Assembly (NCBI GenBank): GCA_963791945.1
Contig: CAWBUD010000003.1
Coordinates: 186,001-250,000 of the forward strand
DNA: 64,000 nt
DNA from: PALSA-1003 sp963791945
Lineage (GTDB): Bacteria; Pseudomonadota; Gammaproteobacteria; Burkholderiales; Casimicrobiaceae
Direction: 5' to 3'
Shown: positions 17,898-27,081 of the stretch, piece by piece
How positions within the stretch are numbered: the stretch's first letter is position 1
How the letters are laid out: each line of letters begins with the position of its first letter
The notes under the pieces: generated by a model
What the model was told of the DNA's origin: nothing
What the model saw: only the letters and a program-made list of their open reading frames with translations
Databases searched by the model: none
Position numbers and translations under genes: made by a program

Positions 17898-18479
17898 CTA
17901 TTTCTTCGCGGGCTCCACCGCGATCGCGAGCGCCTCCGTATAGTTAGCTTCGACATGATCGCCGACGTTGACGAGCTTGAACTGTTCGGGATCGTCGACG
18001 TGGAGGTTGACCGTCCGCTTGGGGCCTCTCAGCGTCACCGTCTGAGTCGCTGGGTCCACCGCGGTGACTTCGGCCGTGATCTTGATGTGCCGGCCAGCCA
18101 CTCCAGCCGGCTTCTCGCCAGGCTTGGCCGTCGCCATGCCGGTTTTCTCGCTTCGCGAGACAACCTCCTTGCCGCCCTTCTTGAGCTCGAGCGTCAGCGC
18201 CTCGGTGTATTTCGCGGTGACGCTGTCGCCCACTTTCATGTGGGCGAAGTTCTTCACTTCCGGAGACAGCTGCAACGTGACTTCGTGGCCCTCCGGTCCC
18301 TTCAGGGTCACTTCCCGAGTCTTATGATTGATCGCCGTGATGGTCGCCGTGATCTCCGCCGTTTGAGCGGCGGCGGCGACGCCGGGCCCGGTGCTGACGA
18401 CTGCCCCGGTTTGCGCGATGCTCGACGAGTCGATCGCGCCCAAAACCATCAAACCAATGCCTACGAGTAAGTTGCGCAT
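17898..18479 (-). CDS. exported protein with two DUF5666-like repeats
   Basis: About 193 residues. A signal peptide covers residues 1-22. The mature part contains two tandem copies of a small beta-domain: ITATITAINHKTREVTLKGPEG and ITAEVTAVDPATQTVTLRGPKR, each followed by a VGD(S/H)V(T/E)A(K/N)YTEAL segment, so the protein arose by internal duplication. The pattern resembles DUF5666 oligonucleotide/oligosaccharide-binding-like folds. I prefer the ATG at 18479 (AAGG upstream) to 18521 because it starts the signal peptide. The next gene upstream, DUF2950, is 38 bases away. Function unknown. Confidence 0.6.
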   Translation of the reverse strand: MRNLLVGIGLMVLGAIDSSSIAQTGAVVSTGPGVAAAAQTAEITATITAINHKTREVTLKGPEGHEVTLQLSPEVKNFAHMKVGDSVTAKYTEALTLELKKGGKEVVSRSEKTGMATAKPGEKPAGVAGRHIKITAEVTAVDPATQTVTLRGPKRTVNLHVDDPEQFKLVNVGDHVEANYTEALAIAVEPAKK

Positions 18480-18517
18480 TTGCGTACCTTGTCGAATGTT
18501 GAAATTGCCGCTCATTT

Positions 18518-19489
18518 TCACTGCGATGACGATACTTCCTTCCAGCCCGTGCTTGGATCGAACGCCGTCATCTTGGCGCCGATCTCGGCGGAGCTCTTGC
18601 CAAGGTTCTTCTCGAAGATCTTGCCGTTTTGGCTGACGATGAACGTCATTACGCCGCTCTCGCCGTATTGCGCGGGATACGCCACCATCGCAAACCCGGC
18701 GATCATCCGCCCGTTGATGACGTAGCTGTACGCACCGCCAGGCGCACTCTTGCCCTGCCGCGAGAGAATCCGGAAGTGATATCCGCGATACGCGTCGCCG
18801 GCCTGGTGGCCCTTGAGATACGCAGCGCTCTCGGCCACCAGGGGGCCGAACGGGCTGGGCTCCTCGCCCTTGGCGGCGTCGGCCGGCCAGTACAGCCCGT
18901 CGTGCTTGCCCGCGGTGCTGCCGAGGCGCTGCGCGTACTGCAGCACGCCGTCGCCGTTGCGATCCTGCGAAGCGTATTCCTTCTGCGCATCGAGATAGGC
19001 GTTCAATACGACGATTGCGTTGCGTTCGTTGGCACCGATCCGGCGATTGATGATCTCGTCCTCGCCCTGTTCCGTGGCGAACCGCCAGCGATCACCCGTT
19101 TTCACGATCGGAATCGGCAGCGGCCACGCCTGATCGCCGATGAGCAGTACGCGCCGGTCGTTGCCCTGCTCTTCGAGCAGATGATAGGTTTGCATCGCCG
19201 CTGCGGCCTTGGCACGCCCCGCCGAGTTGGCGGCCCGATCGGGCGTCACGACCACATCCTTGTGCGCCTCGCCGAAGATCGCGATCAGCGCGGCATCGTC
19301 GTCGGCCTTCAATGCCGTCATCAATGCATCGACGGCCTCGTCGGGCGTGGCGAACGTTCTCTGCTCGGCCGCGGACACCGCGACAGGAAGGGCGACCGCC
19401 AGCACGAACAGCAGGCGGCGCGCCATACTGAGAATGGAATGGGAGAGCATCGTGTCGGTCGCCCTGTTGAGTGCGTTTGTCGAGATCAT
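18518..19489 (-). CDS. DUF2950 family exported protein
   Basis: A 323-residue protein of the DUF2950 family. The start ATG at 19489 has a strong AGGAGG nine bases upstream. A hydrophobic signal segment (about residues 26-40, ending AVSAAEQ) precedes the domain, which begins with FATPDEAVDALMTALKADD and ends with the YSYVINGRMIAGFAMVAYPA and FEKNLGKSS motifs. It lies 12 bases downstream of a DUF3300 gene; these two families are regularly neighbours. A decayed copy of its C-terminus is at 13332-13517. Function unknown; the envelope location is inferred from the signal. Confidence 0.85.
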   Translation of the reverse strand: MISTNALNRATDTMLSHSILSMARRLLFVLAVALPVAVSAAEQRTFATPDEAVDALMTALKADDDAALIAIFGEAHKDVVVTPDRAANSAGRAKAAAAMQTYHLLEEQGNDRRVLLIGDQAWPLPIPIVKTGDRWRFATEQGEDEIINRRIGANERNAIVVLNAYLDAQKEYASQDRNGDGVLQYAQRLGSTAGKHDGLYWPADAAKGEEPSPFGPLVAESAAYLKGHQAGDAYRGYHFRILSRQGKSAPGGAYSYVINGRMIAGFAMVAYPAQYGESGVMTFIVSQNGKIFEKNLGKSSAEIGAKMTAFDPSTGWKEVSSSQ

Positions 19490-19501
19490 GAGTTGTCCCT
19501 C

Positions 19502-20761
19502 CTAGCGACGTCCGCCGCCACCACGACCGCCACCGCCGCCGCCTCGCCCGCCGCCTCCGCCACGGGCGCCACCACCGCCGCCTCCATAGGAACCGGCCGA
19601 CGGGCGAGAACCCCCGCCGCCCGACATCGAGCTGCGGCTCGACGCCCCGCGCGAGCTGTCTGCACGCGCCGCGCTGCCTGATCCGTAGCCGCCGAAGGCG
19701 TCGCCTCCGCCGGTACGCGTTGCGGCACCGCCGGTATTCACGGCGCCCGGCTGATTGCGCCCTCCGCCGCCCTGCCCGAAGCCACCGCCAGCTTGCGTCG
19801 ACGGACGAGCGCCAGCCCCGCCGCCAGCCCCGCCGCCGGCACCGCCGGGGCGATCGCCGACCCGCGCCGAAGTCTGCGTCGGACGTCCGGCGCCGCTTCT
19901 CACCTGTCCCGGCTTCTTGTCGGACTTCCACGCCGAGCTGCCGCCCTGCGACGGCCTCTGCTGCCCGCGATTGCCGCGATTGATATCGCCCGTATTGATA
20001 TTGGTATTTCGATTGATGTTTATTTCGTTGTTGCCGCCCCAGCCGTAGTGACCGCCGTTCCAGGCCGCGCCGATCGCGGCGCCCCAGATCAGTCCGGTCG
20101 CAAGGGCCGCGCCGGGAGGATACGGGTAGTAGTAGACGGGATACGGCGATGGCCAGTACCCGTAGACGGGCGCCGAGCTATACACGACGACGGTCGACGG
20201 GTTGTATTGCGGCACGTAGATCACCTGCGGATCGGCGGGAACGATCTTGATAATCTCCTTCTCGACCTCGACGATCTGCTTGCCGTCGCTCTTCAGGTTG
20301 CCCGCCGACTGAGCCTTGCGGCGAAAGGCCTGCACCGCGTCGAACACCGCGCGCTGGTCGGCGACCACAGCCTCGCCAAGCTCCGCGGTCCAGTCGAGGT
20401 CGTTGCTCATCTGCTTGACGACTTCGGGATAATTAAGCAGCGTCTTGACCGAGTCATCCCAGTCGTCGTCGATCGGCGCCTTCGGATCCTTCTTTCGCTT
20501 CTCGAGGAAGCGGTCCGCCTGGACGATCTGGAGCGGATTGGTCGAAGCCGGAAGGATGACTGCCACGAGATCGTCGGGATAGAGCGCGATGGGACCCACG
20601 AGCTTTTCGAGCTCCTCGGGCGAGGGCGCAGGCGCGGCTTGGCCGGACGCGGCCGGAGCCTGCGCGGTGGCGAGCGGCGCGCCGATCAAGGCACTGCATG
20701 CCGCAAGCGACACCAGCCACCACCGTATCGGTCGCGCGAACCGCAATCGATTCATATCCAT
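19502..20761 (-). CDS. DUF3300 family exported protein with Gly/Arg-rich tail
   Basis: A 419-residue protein. The signal peptide ends near residue 33 (TAQA). The DUF3300 domain follows (about 45-235) with LVGPIALYPDDLVAVILPAST and YVPQYNPSTVVVY, then a Tyr/Pro-rich hydrophobic stretch. From about 255 to the end the sequence is low complexity: Asn-rich, then Gly/Ser/Arg-rich, ending GGGGRGGGGRR, so it is probably disordered. GAGGGGGG lies upstream of the two close ATGs. It is the first gene of the DUF3300-DUF2950-DUF5666-like group. Function unknown. Confidence 0.85.
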   Translation of the reverse strand: MDMNRLRFARPIRWWLVSLAACSALIGAPLATAQAPAASGQAAPAPSPEELEKLVGPIALYPDDLVAVILPASTNPLQIVQADRFLEKRKKDPKAPIDDDWDDSVKTLLNYPEVVKQMSNDLDWTAELGEAVVADQRAVFDAVQAFRRKAQSAGNLKSDGKQIVEVEKEIIKIVPADPQVIYVPQYNPSTVVVYSSAPVYGYWPSPYPVYYYPYPPGAALATGLIWGAAIGAAWNGGHYGWGGNNEININRNTNINTGDINRGNRGQQRPSQGGSSAWKSDKKPGQVRSGAGRPTQTSARVGDRPGGAGGGAGGGAGARPSTQAGGGFGQGGGGRNQPGAVNTGGAATRTGGGDAFGGYGSGSAARADSSRGASSRSSMSGGGGSRPSAGSYGGGGGGARGGGGGRGGGGGGRGGGGRR

Positions 20762-20873
20762 GGATTGCCCCCCTCGTCTTCGAAGCGCGGCGCCTCAGCG
20801 CACGCGTTGCGCAGCGGATCGTATCCCGATTGACACCTCTCGTGCACTCTCTGATTCATCGTGCCGACCGCCT

Positions 20874-21689
20874 CTAGAACCTGAACGCCACACCCAGCGC
20901 AGGACCGCTGAACTGGACGTCCGCAGCGATCCGGCTGTCGTGAAACTCGTAAGACAGATGCCGGTAGGCCAAGATCACATCGCCCCAGCCGAAACGGTAG
21001 CCGATGCCAGCCAAGGCCTCCCAGGTAAGACGCGACGAGCCGGCACCCACATCGGCGTACCAAGGCACGAACCACTGTGGGGACAGGTCGAGCGAGCCGC
21101 GCGCACCGATGATCCCATCGGTGAGCGACTTCGACGATTCGGCCGAGCCCGACGTCCCGACCACGCCGGCGGGCGCCGACAACTCCCAGTTCAGCTTGCT
21201 CTTGATGTGCGCATAGCGCAGCCCGGCGATCACGTCGGCGCGCGCTCCAGGCTGCTGAAAGATGGAATAACCTCCGGCGAGCGTCCCGACGAAGCCCTCG
21301 AGATCGGTCGTGGTGCCGCTGTCGATGGGTACCGCCACGCTGCCGCCCGGGCCGCTGATCGATCTGATGCTCGAGGAGTGATCCCCGAAGTTGACGTAGA
21401 TCGCATCGCCAAACATGCTCCAGGGCCCTTTTCTGGCCTCGAGCGTGCCCATGAACGCGCCCTGCAGCCGCGACAGATAACCTTCGGTATTGACGTCGGT
21501 GTCGATCTCGCCTCCGCCCGGCAGGTTCTTGAAGTTCGACGTGCCATTGATCGAGGGGCCCCACAGGTAAATCGTCGCGCGCCAAGTCCAGGCGTCGCTC
21601 GACATGGCGGTCGTCTGGGCGCACACCGGTCCCGCCATTGCCAGCGTGACTACGGTTAGCGCGTAGCGCAGGTTGATTCGTAATTTCAT
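20874..21689 (-). CDS. predicted outer-membrane beta-barrel protein
   Basis: 271 residues with a signal peptide (MKLRINLRYALTVVTLAMAGPVCA, then QTT) and alternating amphipathic strands with many aromatic girdle residues. Examples are WTWRATIYLWGPS, ADVIAGLRYAHIKSKLNWEL, GWGDVILAYRHLSYEF and the terminal ALGVAFRF. The C-terminal phenylalanine fits BAM-dependent insertion. Eight to twelve strands are plausible. No named family is certain. It lies 112 bases upstream of DUF3300 on the same strand and may be transcribed with it. Confidence 0.65.
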   Translation of the reverse strand: MKLRINLRYALTVVTLAMAGPVCAQTTAMSSDAWTWRATIYLWGPSINGTSNFKNLPGGGEIDTDVNTEGYLSRLQGAFMGTLEARKGPWSMFGDAIYVNFGDHSSSIRSISGPGGSVAVPIDSGTTTDLEGFVGTLAGGYSIFQQPGARADVIAGLRYAHIKSKLNWELSAPAGVVGTSGSAESSKSLTDGIIGARGSLDLSPQWFVPWYADVGAGSSRLTWEALAGIGYRFGWGDVILAYRHLSYEFHDSRIAADVQFSGPALGVAFRF

Positions 21690-21825
21690 TATCCGCTCTC
21701 CATGGCAATCGCGGCGTGAAACCTACATCAATAAGCGATCCTGCCGCCGGCGGCAAGTTGATCGGGCGTTGTTTGATCCAGATCATGTTGCCCGTCCGGC
21801 GGCATGCGCGCTCTAACGAATCATG

Positions 21826-22902
21826 CTAATCCCGAGCTGTGTCCGGGCCTCTGCGACGACGAGTCGCTGCCACCTCACCCGGAGGAATCCGCCAGCCGGC
21901 GTGCGTCGCGACAAACCGCCGGACGTGCTCGGCCGCCTGCGTCGCCTGCGGCAGCGATGCGATCGTCTGGAACACGTGCGGCATGCGGTGCCAGAGCTCG
22001 AGCTCGACGTGCACGCCGCTGGCGTGCGCCTTCGCGGCGGCCCGCGTCGATTCGTCGACCGCCATCTCATGGCTGCCCGCCTGAAAGAGGAGAGGTGGCA
22101 GGCCGGTGAAATCACCGAACAGCGGCGACACCGACGGATCGAGATAGCGCTCGGGCGACGAGTAAAGGGCGCGGAACGACACGAAATCGGAGAGCGACAG
22201 CATCGAGTCGCGCCGGGCGTTGGTCACCATGCTTTTCCCGCTCAGCGTGAAATCAACGACGGGGGCGAGGAGCACGGCGCATGCCGGTTGCGGCTCGCCC
22301 GCAGCCTTGATCCGATGCATCGTCGCGAGCGCGAGATTGGCGCCTGCCGAGTCTCCGGCGATGACGATGTCCCGCGCCTCGCATCCCTGCGCCAGGAGCC
22401 AGCGATACGCCGTGTGGCAATCGTCTGCCGCCGCGGGATACGGATGCTCCGGTGCAAGCCGGTAGTCGACCATCAGCGCGCGCGCGCCGAGGCTCGCGCA
22501 CCAGCGCGCGACCATGCCCGCATGGATCTTCGGGAAGCGGAACGCGAATGCGCCGCCGTGCAGGTACAGCAGCGTGCGCTTCGGGCGCGTCTCCGGCACG
22601 TCGATCCATTCGGCGGTGACACCGTCGCAATCCACCGGCGTCCGGCTCGTGTGCGGATCGATGCGGCCAAAGCGCTCGTCCATCCTTGCCTGTCTCGCCC
22701 GGATCTCGCGGATGCTTCGCCCGCCGACCGCGCTGCGCTTGACGGTGAGCCGCAGCATCAGGTCGAGCCAGCGCCGGCGCCAGACACCGTTGCGAGGCCG
22801 GACCAGCCGCGTATAGACGGGGAGATCGGGCTTGTGCGGGTGCCGGTTGCGGGCCGAAGAGGAATTGCGGGATGTCGCGAGACCTTCGGATTGCGCCGGC
22901 AT
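21826..22902 (-). CDS. alpha/beta hydrolase, hormone-sensitive-lipase-type esterase
   Basis: A 358-residue carboxylesterase-like enzyme. The oxyanion HGG motif is at 115-117 (LYLHGGAFAF) and the nucleophile elbow GDSAG has Ser185. The catalytic acid is likely the Asp of YLDPSVSPL or the Glu of AGSHEMAVDE, with the late His in WHRMPHVFQ. The MVDYRLAPEHPYPA segment is typical of family IV esterases. The ATG at 22902 has AAGGGAAA upstream; an open extension to 23181 is arginine-rich and rejected. Natural substrate unknown. It lies downstream of pnp with a 211-base gap. Confidence 0.85.
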   Translation of the reverse strand: MPAQSEGLATSRNSSSARNRHPHKPDLPVYTRLVRPRNGVWRRRWLDLMLRLTVKRSAVGGRSIREIRARQARMDERFGRIDPHTSRTPVDCDGVTAEWIDVPETRPKRTLLYLHGGAFAFRFPKIHAGMVARWCASLGARALMVDYRLAPEHPYPAAADDCHTAYRWLLAQGCEARDIVIAGDSAGANLALATMHRIKAAGEPQPACAVLLAPVVDFTLSGKSMVTNARRDSMLSLSDFVSFRALYSSPERYLDPSVSPLFGDFTGLPPLLFQAGSHEMAVDESTRAAAKAHASGVHVELELWHRMPHVFQTIASLPQATQAAEHVRRFVATHAGWRIPPGEVAATRRRRGPDTARD

Positions 22903-23113
22903 TGCGTTTCCCTTCGGATCGTCTTCAAGAGCGACAGCGCAGACCGGCGAACGGACCGTCGAGAGCGTAGGCGCGGGTGCGGAGTATAGCGCTTTCCGCC
23001 CGCCTACTGCAGGCGCGGCGACTTGACTTGCCGAACGCATCGATTCAGGCGCACGCCGCCGGAAGGCAGAAAGAAAAGGGGCCGCAGCCTCCCTGTCGTG
23101 CGCTTCGTCGAAC

Positions 23114-25267
23114 CTACGTGGCCGGCGTCGCCGGAGTCTCCACCGCTGGCGCCTGCGCAGGCGCCGCTGCATGCGCCGCATCCTCCGTGGCCGCCTTCAT
23201 CGACAACCGCACGCGGCCCTTCTCGTCGGCTTCGAGCACCTTGACGCGGACGATCTGGCCTTCCTTGACGTAGTCCGAGACGTTGTTGACGCGCTCCTTG
23301 GCGATCTGCGAGATGTGGAGCAAACCGTCCCTGCCGGGAAGAATCTGCACGATCGCGCCGAAGTCGAGCAGACGCAGCACGGTGCCTTCGTAGATGCGGC
23401 CGACTTCCACGTCGGCAGTGATGTCCTCGATGCGCTTGCGCGCGGCGTTGCACGCATCCGCATTCACCGACGCGATCGTCACGGTGCCGTCGTCCTGGAT
23501 GTCGATGGTCGTGCCGGTTTCCTCGGTGAGCGCACGGATCACCGAGCCACCCTTGCCGATCACGTCGCGGATCTTCTCCGGATTGATCTTGAAGCTCATC
23601 ATCCGAGGCGCGTGCTGCGAGATCTCGCTGCGCGGATGCGGCATCGCCGCATGCATCAGCCCCAGGATGTGCATGCGGCCCTCGCGCGCCTGCGACAGCG
23701 CCACCGCCATGATCTCCTTGGTGATGCCCTGGATCTTGATGTCCATCTGCAGCGCAGTGACGCCGCGATCGGTGCCGGCGACCTTGAAGTCCATGTCCCC
23801 GAGGTGATCCTCGTCGCCCAGGATGTCGGACAGCACCGCGAAGCGGTTGCCTTCCTTGATCAGCCCCATCGCGATGCCGGCCACGGGCGCCTTGACCGGA
23901 ACGCCCGCATCCATCAGCGCGAGGCTGCCGCCGCACACCGAGGCCATCGACGAGCTGCCGTTCGACTCGGTGATCTCGGAAACGATCCGCAGAGAATAGG
24001 CGAACTCCTCCGCGGATGGCAGCACCGCAGCGAGCGCGCGCTTCGTGAGCCTGCCATGACCGACCTCGCGCCGCTTCGGACTTCCGACGCGCCCGGTTTC
24101 GCCCGTAGCATAGGGCGGCATGTTGTAGTGAAGCATGAAACGCTCGCGATATTCGCCCTGCAGCGCGTCGATGATCTGCTCGTCGCGCGCGGTGCCGAGG
24201 GTGGCGACGACCATCGCCTGGGTTTCGCCGCGGGTGAAGAGCGCCGAGCCGTGCGTCCGCGGCAGGACGCCGGTGCGGATCGAGATCGGCCGTACGGTGC
24301 GCGTATCGCGACCGTCGATGCGCGGGTCGCCCGAAAGGATCTGGCTGCGGACGATCTTCGCTTCCAGCTCGAACAGCAGGTTGACGACATGGTTTTTGGT
24401 GTCGCCGTCGGCATCGGGTGCGATGCACTCGGCCTCGACCTTCGCGCTGATCTCTTTCAAGCGTTGCTGGCGCGCCTGCTTCTGCCGCAGCGCGTAGGCG
24501 GCGCGTAGATCGGCTTCGGCGCATGCAGCCACCTTGGCGATCAACGCCTCGTCCTTCGCTGGCGGCTGCCATTCCCAGAGCGGCTTGCCCGCTTCCTCCG
24601 CCAGCGAATGGATGGCCTCGATCACCGCCTGCTGCTGCTGATGGCCGAAAACCACCGCGCCGAGCATCACTTCCTCGGGCAGCTCCTTGGCTTCCGATTC
24701 CACCATCAGCACGGCGGCTTCGGTCCCGGCGACCACGAGGTCGAGCTTCGAGACGCCGAGCTCGGTCTTGCTCGGATTGAGGACGTACTGCCCGTCGACG
24801 TAGCCCACGCGCGCGGCGCCGATCGGTCCGTTGAACGGAATGCCCGAAAGCGCGATCGCGGCCGAAGCGCCGATCAATGCGGGAATGTCGGGATCGATCT
24901 CGGGATCCACCGACATGACGGTGGCGATCACCTGGACCTCGTTGTAGAAGCCGTCCGGAAAGAGCGGCCGGATCGGCCGATCGATGAGCCGGGAGGTCAA
25001 CGTCTCCTTCTCCGACGGGCGCCCCTCGCGCCTGAAGAAGCCGCCGGGGATGCGGCCTGCAGCGTAGGTCTTTTCCTGGTAATCGACGGTGAGCGGGAAA
25101 AAGTCCTGACCGGGCTTGGCCTGCTTCGCGGCGACAACCGTGACCAGCACGACGCTGTCGTCGAGGCTGGCGAGCACCGCGCCGCCGGCCTGGCGAGCGA
25201 TTTCGCCGGTTTCGAGCGTCAGCGTGTGCTTGCCGTAGGAAAGCGATTTTTTGATGGCAGTAGGCAC
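23114..25267 (-). CDS. pnp: polyribonucleotide nucleotidyltransferase (PNPase)
   Basis: A 717-residue phosphorolytic 3'-5' exoribonuclease and RNA-degradosome partner. Two RNase PH domains (about 1-230 and 315-545) flank an all-helical linker. The KH domain (about 555-615) contains the GKGGSVIRALTEETG loop, and the S1 domain (about 622-690) starts at VGRIYEGTVLRLLDFGA. The FFRREGRPSEKETLTSRLIDRPIRPLFP segment is diagnostic. The start codon is GTG (MPTAIKKSL, with GAGG eight bases upstream). A short Ala/Pro-rich tail ends the protein. It follows rpsO as usual, with a hairpin between them. Confidence 0.97.
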   Translation of the reverse strand: MPTAIKKSLSYGKHTLTLETGEIARQAGGAVLASLDDSVVLVTVVAAKQAKPGQDFFPLTVDYQEKTYAAGRIPGGFFRREGRPSEKETLTSRLIDRPIRPLFPDGFYNEVQVIATVMSVDPEIDPDIPALIGASAAIALSGIPFNGPIGAARVGYVDGQYVLNPSKTELGVSKLDLVVAGTEAAVLMVESEAKELPEEVMLGAVVFGHQQQQAVIEAIHSLAEEAGKPLWEWQPPAKDEALIAKVAACAEADLRAAYALRQKQARQQRLKEISAKVEAECIAPDADGDTKNHVVNLLFELEAKIVRSQILSGDPRIDGRDTRTVRPISIRTGVLPRTHGSALFTRGETQAMVVATLGTARDEQIIDALQGEYRERFMLHYNMPPYATGETGRVGSPKRREVGHGRLTKRALAAVLPSAEEFAYSLRIVSEITESNGSSSMASVCGGSLALMDAGVPVKAPVAGIAMGLIKEGNRFAVLSDILGDEDHLGDMDFKVAGTDRGVTALQMDIKIQGITKEIMAVALSQAREGRMHILGLMHAAMPHPRSEISQHAPRMMSFKINPEKIRDVIGKGGSVIRALTEETGTTIDIQDDGTVTIASVNADACNAARKRIEDITADVEVGRIYEGTVLRLLDFGAIVQILPGRDGLLHISQIAKERVNNVSDYVKEGQIVRVKVLEADEKGRVRLSMKAATEDAAHAAAPAQAPAVETPATPAT

Positions 25268-25295
25268 GGAAAAGTCCTCAAGAGTCCGAAAGCGT

Positions 25296-25332
25296 CAATG
25301 GCCACCTCAGCTCGAGCTGATGGCGGCCATTG
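25296..25332 (-). promoter_or_regulatory. long hairpin in the rpsO-pnp intergenic region
   Basis: Inverted arms CAATGGCC (25296-25303) and GGCCATTG (25325-25332) enclose a second perfect palindrome, TCAGCTCGAGCTGA (25307-25320). The folded RNA would be a two-storey stem between rpsO and the pnp start. In enterobacteria the equivalent stem is cut by RNase III and then by PNPase itself, giving pnp autoregulation. The position here suggests the same role; there is no U-run, so it is not an ordinary terminator. Confidence 0.65.
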
Positions 25333-25408
25333 GCAGGAAGATTCAGGGGGGGCCGGAGCGATGGCATTCTTGGCTCGAATCGCTGCGACGGCTGCTGCGC
25401 GGAACGCA

Positions 25409-25687
25409 CTACTTGCGCAGCCCCAGCTTTTCGATCAGCGTCCGATAGCTGTCGGTGTTGCGCGTTTTCAGATAGTCGAGGAGCTTGCGGCGCCGCGAAA
25501 CCATCCGGAGCAGGCCGCGACGCGAATGGTGGTCCTTGACGTTGATCCGGAAATGGTCGTTGAGACCGTTGATGCGCGCCGTCAGCAGCGCGACCTGCAC
25601 TTCAGGCGATCCGGTATCGCCTTTCGCCCGCTGATGCTCGGCGATGACTTTGGCCTTCTCCTGGACCTTTTGCGCGCTTACCGCCAT
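25409..25687 (-). CDS. rpsO: 30S ribosomal protein S15
   Basis: A 92-residue protein, close to the usual 89. The start is MAVSAQKVQ at 25687, with GGAG upstream, rather than the ATG five codons earlier. Family motifs include GDTGSPEVQVALLTARINGLNDHF and DHHSRRGLLRMVSRRRKLLDYLK. S15 binds 16S rRNA helices 20-22 and nucleates the platform of the small subunit. It is encoded between truB and pnp, the conserved order. An S15 autoregulatory pseudoknot may lie over the start but I cannot verify it by eye. Confidence 0.97.
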   Translation of the reverse strand: MAVSAQKVQEKAKVIAEHQRAKGDTGSPEVQVALLTARINGLNDHFRINVKDHHSRRGLLRMVSRRRKLLDYLKTRNTDSYRTLIEKLGLRK

Positions 25688-25726
25688 GTTGCTCTGCTCC
25701 AAAACCGAAAGACCACGATTTTAACC

Positions 25727-26695
25727 TCAAAAGTGCTTTGGATTCAACCGCGTTGCAGTCCCGTTCGGGAGCATCGGCGCGTCGCTCTCCGGATCCGCCT
25801 GGGCGAGCATGCGGCGCGCCCGCATGACGCCGGCGCGGATCTCGCCGAGACCGGCGAACGCTCCGTCCGCGTACACCCGTACGACGGCGTCGGGCTGCGT
25901 AGCGCACACCAGCGCCTGGCCGTGGGAGAGCCTTTGCGCTTCGGCAGCCGGCAGGTCGATCCGCTCGAGCCTGCGTACGAGAGCGTCGAGCGGAAGGAGC
26001 GCCGCGTCGCGCTCGCTCTCGCTGCGCCGCTCGAGCGCGTCGAGCGTCGTCGCGTCGGCCAGGGAGAACTCGCCGGCGCCCGTGCGCGCGAGCGCCGAAA
26101 GATGCGCGCCGCAACCAAGCGCCTCTCCGACGTCCTCGGCGAGCGCCCGGACGTAGGTTCCCTTGCCGCAGCGCACGGAGATCTCCACATCGGTCGCGCG
26201 CCAGTCGACGATCTCGATGGCGTGAACATCCACCGTGCGCGCTTCGCGCGCGATCTCCACGCCTTCGCGCGCATACTCGTAATAGTTCCGACCGTCCCGC
26301 TTCAGTGCCGAATAGCGCGGCGGAATCTGGGCGATCCGGCCGATGAAGCGCGGCAGGACGCGTTCCAGATCGGCGCGGGCGGCGGAGACCGGCCGCTTGT
26401 TGACGACTTCCCCCTCGGCATCGCCAGTCGTCGTCGTCACACCGAGCCGCAGGGTCGCGAGATACGTCTTGTCCGCGTCGAGGAGGAGGTTGGCGAACTT
26501 GGTCGCTTCGCCGAAGCATATCGGCAGCAGCCCTGTAGCGAGCGGGTCGAGCGTCCCGGTATGGCCCGCCTTGTCGGCGCGGAACATGCGCTTGGCGCGT
26601 TGCAACGCCGCGTTGGATGAGAGTCCGCGCGGCTTGTCGAGCAGAAGTACGCCGTCGACGCAACGGCGTTCGAGGCGTGCGGCGGGAGCGCTCAC
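25727..26695 (-). CDS. truB: tRNA pseudouridine(55) synthase TruB
   Basis: A 322-residue enzyme that makes pseudouridine 55 in the T-loop of tRNAs. The catalytic aspartate is Asp50 in GHTGTLDPLATG. Other family motifs are VLLLDKPRGLSSN, IPPRYSALKRDGRNYYEYAREG and GTYVRALAEDVGEALG. The C-terminal PUA-like region is present. It begins with GTG in a GTGA overlap with the rbfA stop, indicating translational coupling. Confidence 0.97.
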   Translation of the reverse strand: MSAPAARLERRCVDGVLLLDKPRGLSSNAALQRAKRMFRADKAGHTGTLDPLATGLLPICFGEATKFANLLLDADKTYLATLRLGVTTTTGDAEGEVVNKRPVSAARADLERVLPRFIGRIAQIPPRYSALKRDGRNYYEYAREGVEIAREARTVDVHAIEIVDWRATDVEISVRCGKGTYVRALAEDVGEALGCGAHLSALARTGAGEFSLADATTLDALERRSESERDAALLPLDALVRRLERIDLPAAEAQRLSHGQALVCATQPDAVVRVYADGAFAGLGEIRAGVMRARRMLAQADPESDAPMLPNGTATRLNPKHF

Positions 26696-27060
26696 GACGA
26701 GTGCTTGCGGTCGTCGGCCACCGCGTCGTCGATCAGCTTCGACAGCCTGAGGCCCGATTCGATCGAGTCATCGTAGGCGAAATACAGATGCGGTACGGTG
26801 TAGAGCTTGAGCCGGTGGGAAAGCTCGCTGCGCAGATAGCCGGCGGAGTGCTGCAGCGCTTCCACCGCCGCAGCCGCGTGCTCGACGCCGGCGAGATGGG
26901 TGAAGAAGATCTTGGCATTGTGCAGATCCGGCGAGACGTCGACCGCGGTCACGGTGACCATGCCGATGCGCGGGTCTTTCATGTGAAGCCGCAGCAGATC
27001 GGCGAGCTCGCGCTGGATCTGGTCGGCGACGCGCTGCGGGCGGGCAGAGTGCTTCTTCAT
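26692..27060 (-). CDS. rbfA: ribosome-binding factor A
   Basis: A 122-residue KH-type factor for late 30S maturation and cold adaptation. The start is MKKHSARPQRVADQIQREL at 27060; an open extension to 27213 runs through a REP-like repeat and is not part of the protein. Conserved segments are MVTVTAVDVSPDLHNAKIFFTHLAG and LRSELSHRLKLYTVPHLYFAYDDSIE. It overlaps truB by 4 bases. A REP-like hairpin pair separates it from infB. Confidence 0.95.
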   Translation of the reverse strand: MKKHSARPQRVADQIQRELADLLRLHMKDPRIGMVTVTAVDVSPDLHNAKIFFTHLAGVEHAAAAVEALQHSAGYLRSELSHRLKLYTVPHLYFAYDDSIESGLRLSKLIDDAVADDRKHSS

Positions 27061-27081
27061 GGCGTCGAATCGATACGCTGG

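Noticed and set aside
19502..19980. Repeat array in the 3' end of the DUF3300 gene (CRISPR-like by density)
   Set aside because: The repeats are short Gly/Ser/Arg codon runs in frame, without constant-length repeats and spacers.
23171..24508. Long plus-strand open frame opposite pnp
   Set aside because: It is His/Arg/Asp-rich antisense composition with no domain; PNPase on the minus strand is unambiguous. Similar shadows oppose infB, nusA and the ABC genes.
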